Below are positions 9,223-17,353 of a stretch of 64,000 nt of DNA, one piece after another. The position numbers and the translations under genes were made by a program. Every line of letters starts with the position of its first letter. Within the stretch, counting starts at the first letter, position 1. The DNA comes from Nocardiopsis sp. YSL2 (GTDB taxonomy: Bacteria; Actinomycetota; Actinomycetes; Streptosporangiales; Streptosporangiaceae): NCBI RefSeq assembly GCF_030555055.1, contig NZ_JAMOAO010000001.1, positions 310,001 to 374,000 on the forward strand, given 5' to 3'. A model generated the notes under the pieces. That model had not been told where the DNA came from. It saw only the letters and a program-made list of their open reading frames with translations, and searched no databases.

Positions 9223-9239
9223 ACCTAACAACGTTAGGT
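9223..9239. promoter_or_regulatory. 17-bp palindrome upstream of the carboxylesterase gene
   Basis: ACCTAAC (9223-9229) and GTTAGGT (9233-9239) flank a 3-bp spacer. The arms are inverted relative to an iron box (AGGTTAG-CTAACCT), so this is not taken as an IdeR site. It overlaps the upstream GTG at 9224, supporting the use of the downstream start. It is a probable operator for an unidentified regulator. Confidence 0.45.
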
Positions 9240-9341
9240 AACCCTGCGCAAGACCCGGAGGCGAACCTCCCGCGCCGGGGTGCCCGGACCTTGTGCTTCC
9301 ACCCCTGGTGACCCCGGCCTCCGTGCCGTACCATCCGGTAA

Positions 9342-9361
9342 CATACCACCCGGTCGGTATG
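9342..9361. promoter_or_regulatory. TetR-type operator, copy 1
   Basis: CATACCACCCGGTCGGTATG: the outer arms CATACC/GGTATG are perfect and the centre is CCGG. It lies 28 bp upstream of the oxidoreductase start and overlaps a possible -10 (TAACAT, 9339-9344). Near-identical sites at 11813-11832 and 16331-16350 suggest control by the TetR encoded at 15660-16274. Confidence 0.75.
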
Positions 9362-9389
9362 ACCAGACGAACAACGAAGGGGCTCCCCC

Positions 9390-10346
9390 ATGCGCGCCAT
9401 CCAGATCACCGAGTTCGGCGGACCCGAGGTCCTCGTCCCCACCGAACTCCCCGACCCCGAACCGGGCCCCGGCCAGATCCTGGTCGACGTCACGCGCGCG
9501 GGCATCAACTACGCGGACACCCACCAGGCGGAGAACAGCTACCTGGCCCCCTCGTCCCTGCCCATGGTGCCCGGCGCCGAGGTCGCCGGCCGCGCCCCCG
9601 ACGGCCGCCGCGTCGTCGCCCTGACCTCCGGGGGCGGCTACGCCGAGCGGACCGTGGCCGATCCGGCCATGTGCTTCGACATCCCCGACGACGTCTCCGA
9701 CGAGGCCGCGCTGGCGCTGATCGTCCAGGGCGCCACGGCGTGGGTCCTGCTCCGGCGCACCGCCCGCATGGACCCGGGCGAGTCGGTGGTCGTGCACGCC
9801 GCGGCCGGCGGTGTGGGCACGCTCGCCGTCCAGCTCGCGAAGGCCTTCGGCGCCGGACGGGTCATCGCCGTGGCCAGCAGCGAGGCCAAGCGCAAGTACG
9901 CGCTGGACCTGGGCGCCGACGCCGCCGTCGACTCCGCCGCCCCGGACATGACCGCCGCGCTCATCGAGGCCAACGCGGGACGGCGCGTCGACATCGTCCT
10001 GGACATGGTCGGCGGCCGGGTGACCGACGAGAGCGTGCGCGCGCTGGCCCCGTTCGGCCGGCTGGCCTTCTACGGGATGGCCTCGCGCGAGGCTCCCAAG
10101 CCCGTCCAGCTGCCCAACCTCATGCGCTTCTCCACGACCGTGGGGGGCATGTGGCTCCCGCACGCCTGGCTGCTGCCCGGCGAAGTGGTCGACCAGGCGA
10201 TGGGCGAGCTGCTGGCGATGGTGAGCGACGGGCGGCTGCGCCCCGTGCTCGGCGAGTGCTACCCGCTGTCCGAGGCGCACCGGGCGCACGAGGCCCTGCG
10301 CGCCCGCGGCACCATCGGCAAGCTCACGCTCGACCCCTCGGCGTAG
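9390..10346 (+). CDS. Zinc-free medium-chain oxidoreductase (NADPH:quinone reductase-like)
   Basis: A 318-residue MDR-superfamily enzyme. An N-terminal GroES-like domain (1-120) lacks the catalytic zinc Cys/His set, as in QOR/zeta-crystallin. The Rossmann motif AAAGGVGTLAVQLAKAFGA (about residues 132-150) indicates NADPH binding. Family members reduce quinones or enoyl groups. The start ATG 9390 follows AAGGGG. It stands alone on the plus strand behind operator copy 1, so it probably works with the pathway encoded at 11843-15609, perhaps as an enoyl-CoA or alkenal reductase. Confidence 0.9.
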   Translation: MRAIQITEFGGPEVLVPTELPDPEPGPGQILVDVTRAGINYADTHQAENSYLAPSSLPMVPGAEVAGRAPDGRRVVALTSGGGYAERTVADPAMCFDIPDDVSDEAALALIVQGATAWVLLRRTARMDPGESVVVHAAAGGVGTLAVQLAKAFGAGRVIAVASSEAKRKYALDLGADAAVDSAAPDMTAALIEANAGRRVDIVLDMVGGRVTDESVRALAPFGRLAFYGMASREAPKPVQLPNLMRFSTTVGGMWLPHAWLLPGEVVDQAMGELLAMVSDGRLRPVLGECYPLSEAHRAHEALRARGTIGKLTLDPSA

Positions 10347-10410
10347 GGCGGGCGCAGGCCGGCGCTCCCGCGTCCTCGACCTCCGGCGCCGGTGGCGGCC
10401 GGGCCGCCCG

Positions 10411-11310
10411 TCAGGACCGCTCGGCCGCCACCGCCGCACGCACGGCGGGAGCGACCTCGGCCGCGAAGAGCTCCACCTGCCGGACGGGATCCTCGGCGGG
10501 CCCGAAGACGAAGGTGTCCATGCCATGGACCAGCACCAGTTCGGTGAGCTGCTCCACCCACTGCTCGGCGGGACCCGCCAGGAACCCCCGGGAGGCCCCT
10601 CCGGTGATGGTGCCCCACACGTTGTAGGCGCGCCGGATCTCCGCGGGGTCGCGGCCGACCTGGGCCGCTCCCTCGTCGATGCGCGCCTGCATGCCGGGCA
10701 GCCGGTCCGGGGCGGCGTAGCCGCTGGAGGGCAGCCACCCGTCGGCCATCCTCCCCAACGCGCCGAGCAGCCGTGGTCCGAGCACGCCCAGCCAGACGCC
10801 CATGTCGTGCACCGGCAGGGGTCCCGGCTTGACACCGGCCAGCCGGTAGTGGCGGCCCTCGTAGCGCACCGAGCGCGCGTCCGACCACAGGAGGCGGACG
10901 ACCTCGACCGCCTCGATCAGGGCGTCGGCGGCCTCCTTCGGGCTGCGCTCGTCGCCCCCCATGGCCACCACCGCCTCCCAGAACGCCCCGGCGCCGAGGC
11001 CCAGCTCGAAGCGGCCTCCCGAGAGCACGTCCAGGCTGGCCGCGGACTTGGCGATGACCGCGGGCGAGCGCAGCGGCAGGTTGGCCACGTCGGGGAAGAC
11101 CCGCAGCCGCTCCGTGCGCGCCAGCACGGTGGCCATGAGGCTCCACGTGTCCAGATGCCGGCGCTGGTAGGGATGGTCCTGGATTCCGGCGAACTCCAGT
11201 CCGCCGTGCTCGGCGGCGGCGATCACGCCCCACAGCTCGCGCAGGGACTCGGCGTCGGCGTTCGGGGACGGGAACACCCCGAACGCCACCTCGCGCCCGT
11301 AGTCGCTCAT
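10411..11310 (-). CDS. LLM-class (luciferase-like) F420/flavin-dependent oxidoreductase
   Basis: A 299-residue TIM-barrel protein of the bacterial luciferase-like superfamily. Typical stretches are GIQDHPYQRRHLDTW, LSGGRFELGLGAG and KEAADALIEAVEVVRLLW. In actinobacteria most such proteins use F420 or FMN; the substrate is unknown. The start ATG 11310 has GGAGGGAG 6 bp upstream. The gene begins 12 bp after the GNAT gene and is likely co-transcribed with it. Confidence 0.88.
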   Translation of the reverse strand: MSDYGREVAFGVFPSPNADAESLRELWGVIAAAEHGGLEFAGIQDHPYQRRHLDTWSLMATVLARTERLRVFPDVANLPLRSPAVIAKSAASLDVLSGGRFELGLGAGAFWEAVVAMGGDERSPKEAADALIEAVEVVRLLWSDARSVRYEGRHYRLAGVKPGPLPVHDMGVWLGVLGPRLLGALGRMADGWLPSSGYAAPDRLPGMQARIDEGAAQVGRDPAEIRRAYNVWGTITGGASRGFLAGPAEQWVEQLTELVLVHGMDTFVFGPAEDPVRQVELFAAEVAPAVRAAVAAERS

Positions 11311-11322
11311 TGCGGCTCCCTC

Positions 11323-11616
11323 CTACTGGTCCGCCGCCCCGTACACGAGGTCGGCGTAGTCGCTGTGCCTCTGGATCCAGCCCTTGACGAAGGGGCACAG
11401 CGGCAGCACCTTCAGTCCGCGCGAGCGGACGTCGTCCAGGGCCGCGCGTACCAGGGTGCCGCCCAGCCCCCGGCCCTCGAAGGCCGGATCGATCTCGGTG
11501 TGGGTGAACGTGACCAGCGCGTCGGTGACGATGTACTCGGCGAAACCGGCCACCTCCCCGTCCGCCGTGATCTCGTACCGGCGCCGGTCGCGTGCGTCGA
11601 CGACGTCGTTGGCCAT
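11323..11616 (-). CDS. GNAT-type N-acetyltransferase, short YidJ/COG2388-like
   Basis: A 97-residue protein starting at ATG 11616 (GGGGGAA upstream); the longer frame to 11667 lacks a good site. It matches the single-domain COG2388 GNAT group: RRYEITADGEVAGFAEY, FTHTEIDPAFEGRGLGGTLVRAAL (acetyl-CoA pyrophosphate loop GRGLGG) and a C-terminal LCPFVKGWI with the conserved Cys, followed by a YADLVYG tail. These are small cytosolic acetyltransferases of unknown substrate. It is first in an operon with the LLM oxidoreductase. Confidence 0.88.
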   Translation of the reverse strand: MANDVVDARDRRRYEITADGEVAGFAEYIVTDALVTFTHTEIDPAFEGRGLGGTLVRAALDDVRSRGLKVLPLCPFVKGWIQRHSDYADLVYGAADQ

Positions 11617-11812
11617 AGGTTCCCCCGTTCTCGGTCCCGGTCGCGGCCGGTCGGCCCGCACCACCATCCCTACCCGTCACACGCCACCTCCCGGCAGGGC
11701 ACTGCGCGCGGAGCCGGGGCACCACCCCCGACCGGACGCCACCGCCACCACCCTCCCTACCCATGGCCCACCCCTTGCGGCGCGCACCCGCCGAGACATA
11801 GAGTCTCCCTTG

Positions 11813-11832
11813 CATACCGACCAGTCGGTCTA
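11813..11832. promoter_or_regulatory. TetR-type operator, copy 2
   Basis: CATACCGACCAGTCGGTCTA, centred on GACCAGTC, shares the CATACC(G/A)(A/C)CC core with copies 1 and 3. It lies immediately before the AAGGAG site of the SDR gene and about 9 bp after a possible -10 (TAGAGT), a good position for repression. Confidence 0.75.
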
Positions 11833-11842
11833 AGGAGAACGT

Positions 11843-12598
11843 ATGACTTCCCGGTTCGGCGGCCGCACCGCCATCGTCACCGGAGCGAGCCGGGGCATCG
11901 GCCTGGCCATCGCCCGGCGACTCGTCGACGAGGGCGCCCGCGTCTGCATCACCGCACGCAAGCCCGAGCCCCTGGCGGAGGCCGTGGCGGCCCTCGGCGG
12001 GCCCGAGCACGCGATCGGCGTGGCGGGCGGCGCCGACCAGCCCGAGCACCAGGACGAGGCGATCGCCGCGACCCTGGAGGCCTTCGGCAGCGTCGACCTG
12101 CTGGTGAACAACACGGGCATCAACCCCGTCTACGGGCGCATGGTCGACCTCGATCTGTCCGCCGCCCGCAAGATGGTCGAAGTCAACGCGCTGTCCGCGA
12201 TCGGATGGGTCCAGCGGGCGCACAAGGCCTGGATGGCCGAGCACGGCGGCGCCATCGTCAACGTGTCGTCGGTCGCCGGGACCAAGCCGGCCCCCGGCAT
12301 CGGCTTCTACGGCGCCACCAAGGCGATGCTGAGCCACATCACCACGGAGCTCGCCCTCGAGCTCGCACCCGACGTGCGCGTCAACGGCGTCGCCCCGGCC
12401 GTGGTCAAGACCAAGTTCGCCTCCGCGCTCTACGAGGGCCGCGAGGAGCAGGTCGCGGCCGGCTACCCCATGGGCCGCCTAGGCGTCCCCGAGGACGTCG
12501 CCGGCGCCGTCGCCTTCCTGCTCTCCGAGGACGCCGCCTGGGTCACCGGCCGCACCCTCGTCCTGGACGGCGGGACCACTCTCACCGGAGGCGTGTGA
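11843..12598 (+). CDS. SDR family NAD(P)-dependent oxidoreductase (FabG-like)
   Basis: A 251-residue classical short-chain dehydrogenase: cofactor motif TGASRGIG (13-20), NNTG motif, active-site Ser in NVSSVAG, and Tyr156-xxx-Lys160 (YGATK). It is cytosolic, and the likely reaction is 3-hydroxyacyl or secondary-alcohol oxidation. The start ATG 11843 follows AAGGAG. It is the first gene of a four-gene operon (SDR-SDR-kinase-acyl-CoA dehydrogenase) controlled by the palindrome just upstream. Only 1 bp separates its stop from the next gene. Confidence 0.93.
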   Translation: MTSRFGGRTAIVTGASRGIGLAIARRLVDEGARVCITARKPEPLAEAVAALGGPEHAIGVAGGADQPEHQDEAIAATLEAFGSVDLLVNNTGINPVYGRMVDLDLSAARKMVEVNALSAIGWVQRAHKAWMAEHGGAIVNVSSVAGTKPAPGIGFYGATKAMLSHITTELALELAPDVRVNGVAPAVVKTKFASALYEGREEQVAAGYPMGRLGVPEDVAGAVAFLLSEDAAWVTGRTLVLDGGTTLTGGV

Positions 12599-12599
12599 C

Positions 12600-13382
12600 A
12601 TGGACCTGAACAACACCGGAGCCGTCGTCACCGGGGCCGGCAACGGCATCGGCGCCGCCCTCGCCCGTCGGCTGGCCGGCGAGGGCGCCCGCGTCGTCGT
12701 CAACGACCTGGACGCGGGCGCGGCCGAGGCCGTGGCCGCCGAGATCGGCGGGATCGCCGTCCCCGGCGACGCCGCGAGCGAGGACGGCGTCACCGCGCTG
12801 ATCGCCGAGGCCGGCGCCCATCTGGGCGCGATCGACCTGTACGTCGCCAACGCCGGCGTCGGCACCGGCGGCTTCCAGGACGCCCCCGAGAGCGACTGGG
12901 ACCTGTCATGGCAGGTCAACGTCATGGGCCACGTGCGAGCCGCACGGGCGCTGGTGCCCGGCTGGCTGGAGCGCGGTCACGGGCGGTTCGTCTCGACCGT
13001 CTCGGCCGCGGGCCTGCTCACCATGCTCGCCAGCGCGCCCTACTCGGTGACCAAGCACGCCGCCCTGGCCTTCGGCGAGTGGCTCTCGGCCACCTACGGC
13101 GACCGCGGGATCACGGTGCAGTGCGTCTGCCCGCTGGGCGTGCGCACGAACATGCTGGACGCCTCCGGCGAGGTGGGCAAGGCGATGATGGACGCGACCG
13201 CCATCACCCCCGAGGAGGTCGCGGACGCGGTCATGGCGGGCCTGGCCGACGGGCGCTTCCTCATCCTGCCGCACCCCGAGGTCGCCGACTACTACACGGC
13301 CCGGGCCACCGACACCGACCGCTGGCTGTCGGGCATGCGGCACCTGCGGTCCAAGGTGTTCGCCGAGGAGGGCAACGAATGA
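12600..13382 (+). CDS. SDR family oxidoreductase
   Basis: A 260-residue short-chain dehydrogenase with TGAGNGIG (11-18), NAG in VANAGVG, and Tyr148-Lys152 (YSVTK). The substrate-binding part differs from the first SDR, so the two are not recent duplicates. Its stop overlaps the start of the kinase gene in an ATGA, so translation is coupled. Context suggests a 3-hydroxyacyl-CoA dehydrogenase-like or alcohol dehydrogenase step in acyl-CoA breakdown. Confidence 0.92.
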   Translation: MDLNNTGAVVTGAGNGIGAALARRLAGEGARVVVNDLDAGAAEAVAAEIGGIAVPGDAASEDGVTALIAEAGAHLGAIDLYVANAGVGTGGFQDAPESDWDLSWQVNVMGHVRAARALVPGWLERGHGRFVSTVSAAGLLTMLASAPYSVTKHAALAFGEWLSATYGDRGITVQCVCPLGVRTNMLDASGEVGKAMMDATAITPEEVADAVMAGLADGRFLILPHPEVADYYTARATDTDRWLSGMRHLRSKVFAEEGNE

Positions 13383-14398
13383 GCGAGGACCTGCCCGGCC
13401 TGGACCTGGAACGGCTGCGCGCCCACCTGGAACGGGCCGTCCCGGGCCTGGTGTCGGGGCCGCTGACGGGCGAGGTGATGGCGGGCGGCAAGTCCAACCT
13501 CACCTACACCGTCACCGACGGGACCGGGCGGTGGGTGGTGCGCCGCCCGCCGCTGGGCCACGTCCTGGCGACCGCGCACGACATGCCGCGCGAGTACCGC
13601 GTGATGACCGCGCTGCGCGACACCGCCGTCCCCGTGCCGCGGACCTACACCCTGTGCGAGGACACCGAGGTGCTCGGCGCGCCCTTCTACGTGATGGAGC
13701 ACGTGGCGGGCACCCCCTTCCGCACGAGCGCGGAGATCGCGCCGATGGGCCCCGCCGGCGTCCGGTCGGTGGCCGAGGAGCTGGTCTCCACCCTGGGCGC
13801 CCTGCACGCAGTGGTGCCGGAGGAGGTCGGACTGGGCGACTTCGGCCGCCCCGCGGGCTTCCTCGAACGCCAGGTGCGGCGGTGGGGCAAGCAGTTGGAT
13901 GCCTCGCGCAGCCGTGACATCCCGGGGATCGACGACCTGCACGAGCGGCTCGCGGCCACGGTGCCGGAGCAGTCGGCCCCCGGCATCGTGCACGGCGACT
14001 ACCGGCTGGACAACGTGCTGGTGACCCCGGACGGGAAGCTGAGCGCGGTCCTGGACTGGGAGATGGCCACGCTGGGCGACCCCCTGGTCGACCTCGGCCT
14101 GATGCTGGTCTACCGCGACCAGCCCACGAACGTCGGCGGGGCCTCGGCGCCCGCCACATCGGCGGAGGGTTTCCCCACCTCCGCCGAACTGGTGGACCTC
14201 TACGCCGCCGCGACGCGGCGCGACGTGTCCCGGCTCGGCTGGTACGTGGCCTTCGGCTGCTTCAAGCTGGCCGTGATCGCCGAGGGCATCCACCTGCGCC
14301 ACAGCAAGGGGCTGACGGTCGGGGCCGGTTTCGACCGCATCGGCGACATGGTCGCCCCCTTGGTCCGACGCGCCCACGCCACTCTCAAGGAGGACTGA
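13379..14398 (+). CDS. APH-like phosphotransferase, probable 4-hydroxyacyl-CoA kinase (LvaA/ACAD10-11 kinase type)
   Basis: A 339-residue aminoglycoside-phosphotransferase-fold kinase starting at the ATG that overlaps the previous stop. Kinase motifs are HGDYRLDN (His205, catalytic Asp207) and the metal-binding [11 protein letters not shown] (near residue 226). Proteins with exactly this motif set are the partners of acyl-CoA dehydrogenases: LvaA in levulinate catabolism and the kinase half of human ACAD10/11, which phosphorylate 4-hydroxyacyl-CoA. The immediately following, TGATG-coupled dehydrogenase gene supports the same role here. Antibiotic resistance is unlikely. Confidence 0.85.
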   Translation: MSEDLPGLDLERLRAHLERAVPGLVSGPLTGEVMAGGKSNLTYTVTDGTGRWVVRRPPLGHVLATAHDMPREYRVMTALRDTAVPVPRTYTLCEDTEVLGAPFYVMEHVAGTPFRTSAEIAPMGPAGVRSVAEELVSTLGALHAVVPEEVGLGDFGRPAGFLERQVRRWGKQLDASRSRDIPGIDDLHERLAATVPEQSAPGIVHGDYRLDNVLVTPDGKLSAVLDWEMATLGDPLVDLGLMLVYRDQPTNVGGASAPATSAEGFPTSAELVDLYAAATRRDVSRLGWYVAFGCFKLAVIAEGIHLRHSKGLTVGAGFDRIGDMVAPLVRRAHATLKED

Positions 14399-15609
14399 TG
14401 GACTTCGCCTTCGACAAGGAGACCGAGGAGCTGCGCGAGAAGCTCCTCGGTTTCATGGACGACCACGTCTACCCGGCCGAACCGGTCCTGGAGGAGCAGC
14501 GGGCCGAACTCGCCGACCCCTGGGCCACGGCGCCGATCGTCTTCGAACTGCAGGCCAAGGCGCGCGAGCTGGGCCTGTGGAACCTGTTCCTGGCCGGCCA
14601 CCCCGAGCACGGGGGCATCCCCAACCTCCGCTACGCCCCCCTGGCCGAGATCACCGGGCGCAGCCCGCGCCTGGGCCCGATCGCGCTCAACTGCGCCGCG
14701 CCCGACACCGGGAACATGGAGGTGCTGACGATGTTCGGCACCCCCGAGCAGAAGAAGCGCTGGCTGGACCCGCTGCTGGACGCGAGCATCCGCTCGGCGT
14801 TCGCGATGACCGAGCCGGCGGTGGCCTCCTCCGACGCCACCAACATCGGCACCACCATCACCCGCGACGGCGACTCCTACGTCGTCAACGGGAGCAAGTG
14901 GTTCATCACCGGCGCGCTCAACCCCGCGTGCGAGATCCTCATCGTCATGGGCAAGACCGACCCGGACGCCGAACGCCACCGGCAGCAGAGCATGGTGCTG
15001 GTCCCGCGCGACACCCCCGGTGTGCGGGTCGAGCGCGGCATGACCGTGTACGGCTACGACGACGGCGACCACGGCGGGCACGCCGAGGTCGTGTTCGAGG
15101 ACGTGCGGGTGCCGGCGGAGAACCTCATCGGCGGCGAGGGCGAGGGCTTCGCGATCGCCCAGGCGCGGCTGGGGCCGGGGCGCATCCACCACTGCATGCG
15201 CGCGATCGGGATGGCCGAGCGGGCCCTGGAGCTCACGTGCCGCAGGGTCCTGGACCGGGTGGCCTTCGGCCGTCCGCTGGCCGACCAGGGCGTGGTCCGC
15301 GAGTGGATCGCCGAGGCGCGCGTGCGCATCGAGCAGGTGCGCCTGCTGGTCCTCAAGACGGCCTATCTGATGGACACGGTGGGCAACAAGGGGGCGCACA
15401 CCGAGATCCAGGCGATCAAGATCGCCACCCCGCGGACCGTGGAGTGGATCCTGGACAAGGCGATCCAGGCGCACGGGGCGGCCGGGGTGAGCCAGGACGT
15501 GCCGCTGGCCGCCTGGAGCGCGGCCGTGCGGACGCTGCGGCTGGCGGACGGGCCCGACGAGGTGCACCTGCGCTCGCTGGCCCGCGCCGAGCTGCGCAAG
15601 TACGCCTGA
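14398..15609 (+). CDS. Acyl-CoA dehydrogenase family protein (LvaC/ACAD11-like)
   Basis: A 403-residue FAD enzyme of the acyl-CoA dehydrogenase family: N-terminal helical domain, FAD/substrate loop AFAMTEPAVASSDATN, and a C-terminal four-helix bundle. At the position of the usual catalytic Glu the motif reads ADGPDE, with Asp384 in place of Glu; this is a feature of the ACAD10/11-like group as I know it. With the preceding kinase it would convert a phosphorylated 4-hydroxyacyl-CoA to the enoyl/3-hydroxy form for beta-oxidation (inference by analogy with LvaA/LvaC). It is the last gene of the operon, followed by a strong hairpin. Confidence 0.92.
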   Translation: MDFAFDKETEELREKLLGFMDDHVYPAEPVLEEQRAELADPWATAPIVFELQAKARELGLWNLFLAGHPEHGGIPNLRYAPLAEITGRSPRLGPIALNCAAPDTGNMEVLTMFGTPEQKKRWLDPLLDASIRSAFAMTEPAVASSDATNIGTTITRDGDSYVVNGSKWFITGALNPACEILIVMGKTDPDAERHRQQSMVLVPRDTPGVRVERGMTVYGYDDGDHGGHAEVVFEDVRVPAENLIGGEGEGFAIAQARLGPGRIHHCMRAIGMAERALELTCRRVLDRVAFGRPLADQGVVREWIAEARVRIEQVRLLVLKTAYLMDTVGNKGAHTEIQAIKIATPRTVEWILDKAIQAHGAAGVSQDVPLAAWSAAVRTLRLADGPDEVHLRSLARAELRKYA

Positions 15610-15617
15610 CCCGGACG

Positions 15618-15659
15618 CACGGGAGGAGGCCGGGGGCGCCACCCCGGCCTCCTCCCGTG
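15618..15659. terminator. Bidirectional terminator between the acyl-CoA operon and tetR
   Basis: The 18-bp stem beginning CACGGGAGGAGG (15618-15635) pairs perfectly with its complement ending CCTCCTCCCGTG (15642-15659), with a 6-nt loop. It sits between two convergent stop codons and so ends both transcripts. Confidence 0.88.
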
Positions 15660-16274
15660 TCAGGCTCGGGGGCGCAGGCTCGTCATGAGCAGGTCGGAGA
15701 AGTGGCGGGCGACGTCCTCCCCCGAGAGCGGGCCGTCCTTGCGGTACCAGGTGCCCAGGTGGTGCACCGACCCGAAGAAGTAGTCCACGACCAGGTCGGC
15801 GGGCACGTCGTCACGGAAGACGCCCTCGCTCTGGCCCTGCTGGACGAGGTCGCGGAAGTGCTCGTGGTACCGGCGCCGCTCGGCGCGCACCGTCTTCTGC
15901 TTGGCCTCGCCCAACTGGTGCATGGAGCGGAAGAAGATGACGGTGTCGTCCAGGTTGGCGAGGCTGGTGACGATGACGTCGGCGGCCGCGGCCCGCACGC
16001 GATCGGCGACGGGCTCGTCGCGGCCGGCGATCTGCAGCAGGTGTTCGGTCTGCATGCGCAGGACCCGGGCGTAGACCTCGTAGAGCAGGTCGTCCTTGGA
16101 GCCGAAGTAGTGGTACATCGCACCCTTGGTCACCCCGGCCGCGACCACGATCTCCTGGACCGACGTGCTCTCGAAGCCGCGCTCGGCGAACAGCCGGGTG
16201 GCCGCTCCGAGCAGGCGTTCGGGAACCGATCCCCCGTCGCCCCCGTTGCCCGCCGTTCTCTGTCCTCGCGCCAT
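15660..16274 (-). CDS. TetR family regulator of the acyl-CoA operon
   Basis: A 204-residue TetR repressor with an N-terminal HTH (about residues 16-62: LLGAATRLFAERGFESTSVQEI...GVTKGAMYHYFGSK) and a C-terminal helical ligand domain. The start ATG 16274 is preferred (GAGGG upstream); the longer GTG start at 16322 would put the start 8 bp from an operator. A palindrome at 16331-16350, matching those before the quinone reductase and SDR genes, predicts autoregulation and a three-site local regulon. The ligand is probably an acyl-CoA or hydroxyacyl-CoA (inference). Confidence 0.9.
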   Translation of the reverse strand: MARGQRTAGNGGDGGSVPERLLGAATRLFAERGFESTSVQEIVVAAGVTKGAMYHYFGSKDDLLYEVYARVLRMQTEHLLQIAGRDEPVADRVRAAAADVIVTSLANLDDTVIFFRSMHQLGEAKQKTVRAERRRYHEHFRDLVQQGQSEGVFRDDVPADLVVDYFFGSVHHLGTWYRKDGPLSGEDVARHFSDLLMTSLRPRA

Positions 16275-16330
16275 GCCGCCCTCACTTCGTACCCCGTCGC
16301 GCCCCCTGGTGGGCTTCGTCACCGGGACAG

Positions 16331-16350
16331 CATACCGACCGGCTGGTACC
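16331..16350. promoter_or_regulatory. TetR-type operator, copy 3 (autoregulatory)
   Basis: CATACCGACCGGCTGGTACC, 57 bp upstream of the chosen tetR start. Its left half CATACCGACCGG is the best version of the shared half-site; the right half is less perfect. Confidence 0.72.
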
Positions 16351-16481
16351 CGAGGGCGCGGGAAGTCCTTCGCCTCGAGCCCCTCACCCCCGGGACTACG
16401 CGGCCTCGACTCGGGTCCTGCCGCACACGGGCGGGCCCCGCCCTCTCCGCGTGTGCGGCGGCGGGGCCCGCGGCGGCGCTG

Positions 16482-16700
16482 CTACTTGGCGTTCTCCTCC
16501 AGCCGGAGCGCCACCCCCAGGGCGAAGAACGTGGGCGCCCACTCCCCGATGAACAGCCCCCACCTGTCGGCGCGGTCGGTGCCCGCGTCCTCCTTCTTCT
16601 TGGAGACTAGCCAGGCCACGGCACTGAGCCCGATGGAAGCGACCCCCGCGGCGTAGGCCATCTCGGAGGTGACTCCGGCGTTGGACAGCTTGGCGATCAT
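16482..16700 (-). CDS. Small membrane protein of unknown function
   Basis: A 72-residue protein from ATG 16700 with GAGGAG 6 bp upstream. Two hydrophobic segments, AYAAGVASIGLSAVAWLV (residues 15-32) and WAPTFFALGVAL (54-65), flank a charged loop KKKEDAGTDRADRWG. Similar short proteins starting MIAKLSNAGV are seen across actinobacteria; the function is not known to me. The gene stands alone. Confidence 0.75.
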   Translation of the reverse strand: MIAKLSNAGVTSEMAYAAGVASIGLSAVAWLVSKKKEDAGTDRADRWGLFIGEWAPTFFALGVALRLEENAK

Positions 16701-16773
16701 AGAACTCCTCGTTTCGGTGCAGTGACATGGAGTCGCCTCCCCTCCGAGGGGCCAACACAATCCCTCCCCCGGG

Positions 16774-17241
16774 TCATGGGGGCGGAAGGATGTCCGAACT
16801 CCGGCCGCCGGCTGCCAGCAGGGTCGCGCGTGCACGGGCGTACTTGGCCCGCAGCCGCGCGGCCTGGTAGTGGGGCAGGACCGCCAAGCGTTCCTCCTCG
16901 GCGTTGTGCGCGTTGTCGGCGAGCTTGACGAGCCGGCCCAGGGGGTCGGCGGCGGCCCGGCGGACCAGGTCGTCGTAGGACTCCCCCGAGCGGCGGGTGA
17001 CCGCCTCCACCGCGATGACCACCGCGGCAGGGCAGCCGCGCACCCGCAGGTCCTCGGCCGTGAGCGGAGTGTCCTCCAGGACGTCGTGCAGGACCCCGGC
17101 CATCTGGGCGAGCTCGCCGTGTCCGGCCAACCGGTCGCGCACGGCCAGGACGTGTTCGACGTAGGGGCGGCCCGCTTTGTCCCTCTGCCCCTCGTGCGCA
17201 CGCTCGGCCAGCGCGGTGGCCTCGTCCAGTGTCATCGACAC
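16774..17241 (-). CDS. HD-domain phosphohydrolase, MESH1/SpoT-hydrolase-like
   Basis: A 155-residue single-domain HD protein. The metal ligands fit the SpoT/MESH1 pattern: His in YVEHVLAV, HDVLEDT (His-Asp plus Glu-Asp), and the later Asp in KLADNAHN. There is no synthetase, TGS or ACT domain, so it would act only as a hydrolase, perhaps of (p)ppGpp or another 3'-phosphorylated nucleotide. The start is GTG 17241 (GGAAGGAG 5 bp upstream); ATG 17235 is an alternative. It is monocistronic between the small membrane gene and the WYL regulator. Confidence 0.85.
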   Translation of the reverse strand: MSMTLDEATALAERAHEGQRDKAGRPYVEHVLAVRDRLAGHGELAQMAGVLHDVLEDTPLTAEDLRVRGCPAAVVIAVEAVTRRSGESYDDLVRRAAADPLGRLVKLADNAHNAEEERLAVLPHYQAARLRAKYARARATLLAAGGRSSDILPPP

Positions 17242-17353
17242 GGGTGCTCCTTCCTGTCAGTGCTTCTCGGCGATGGGTACCGGTGACGGGTGCCCGGGCC
17301 TGTCGCGTAAGAGGCCGAACGCCCCGAACCCGCGGAGCACGGGCGGTCGGGAC

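Noticed and set aside
9223..9239. Possible iron box before the carboxylesterase.
   Set aside because: The arms are in the opposite order (ACCTAAC...GTTAGGT) to the IdeR consensus, and the gene has no iron-related role.
13379..14398. Aminoglycoside resistance gene.
   Set aside because: The APH fold occurs in an acyl-CoA operon and matches the dehydrogenase-partner subgroup, not resistance enzymes.
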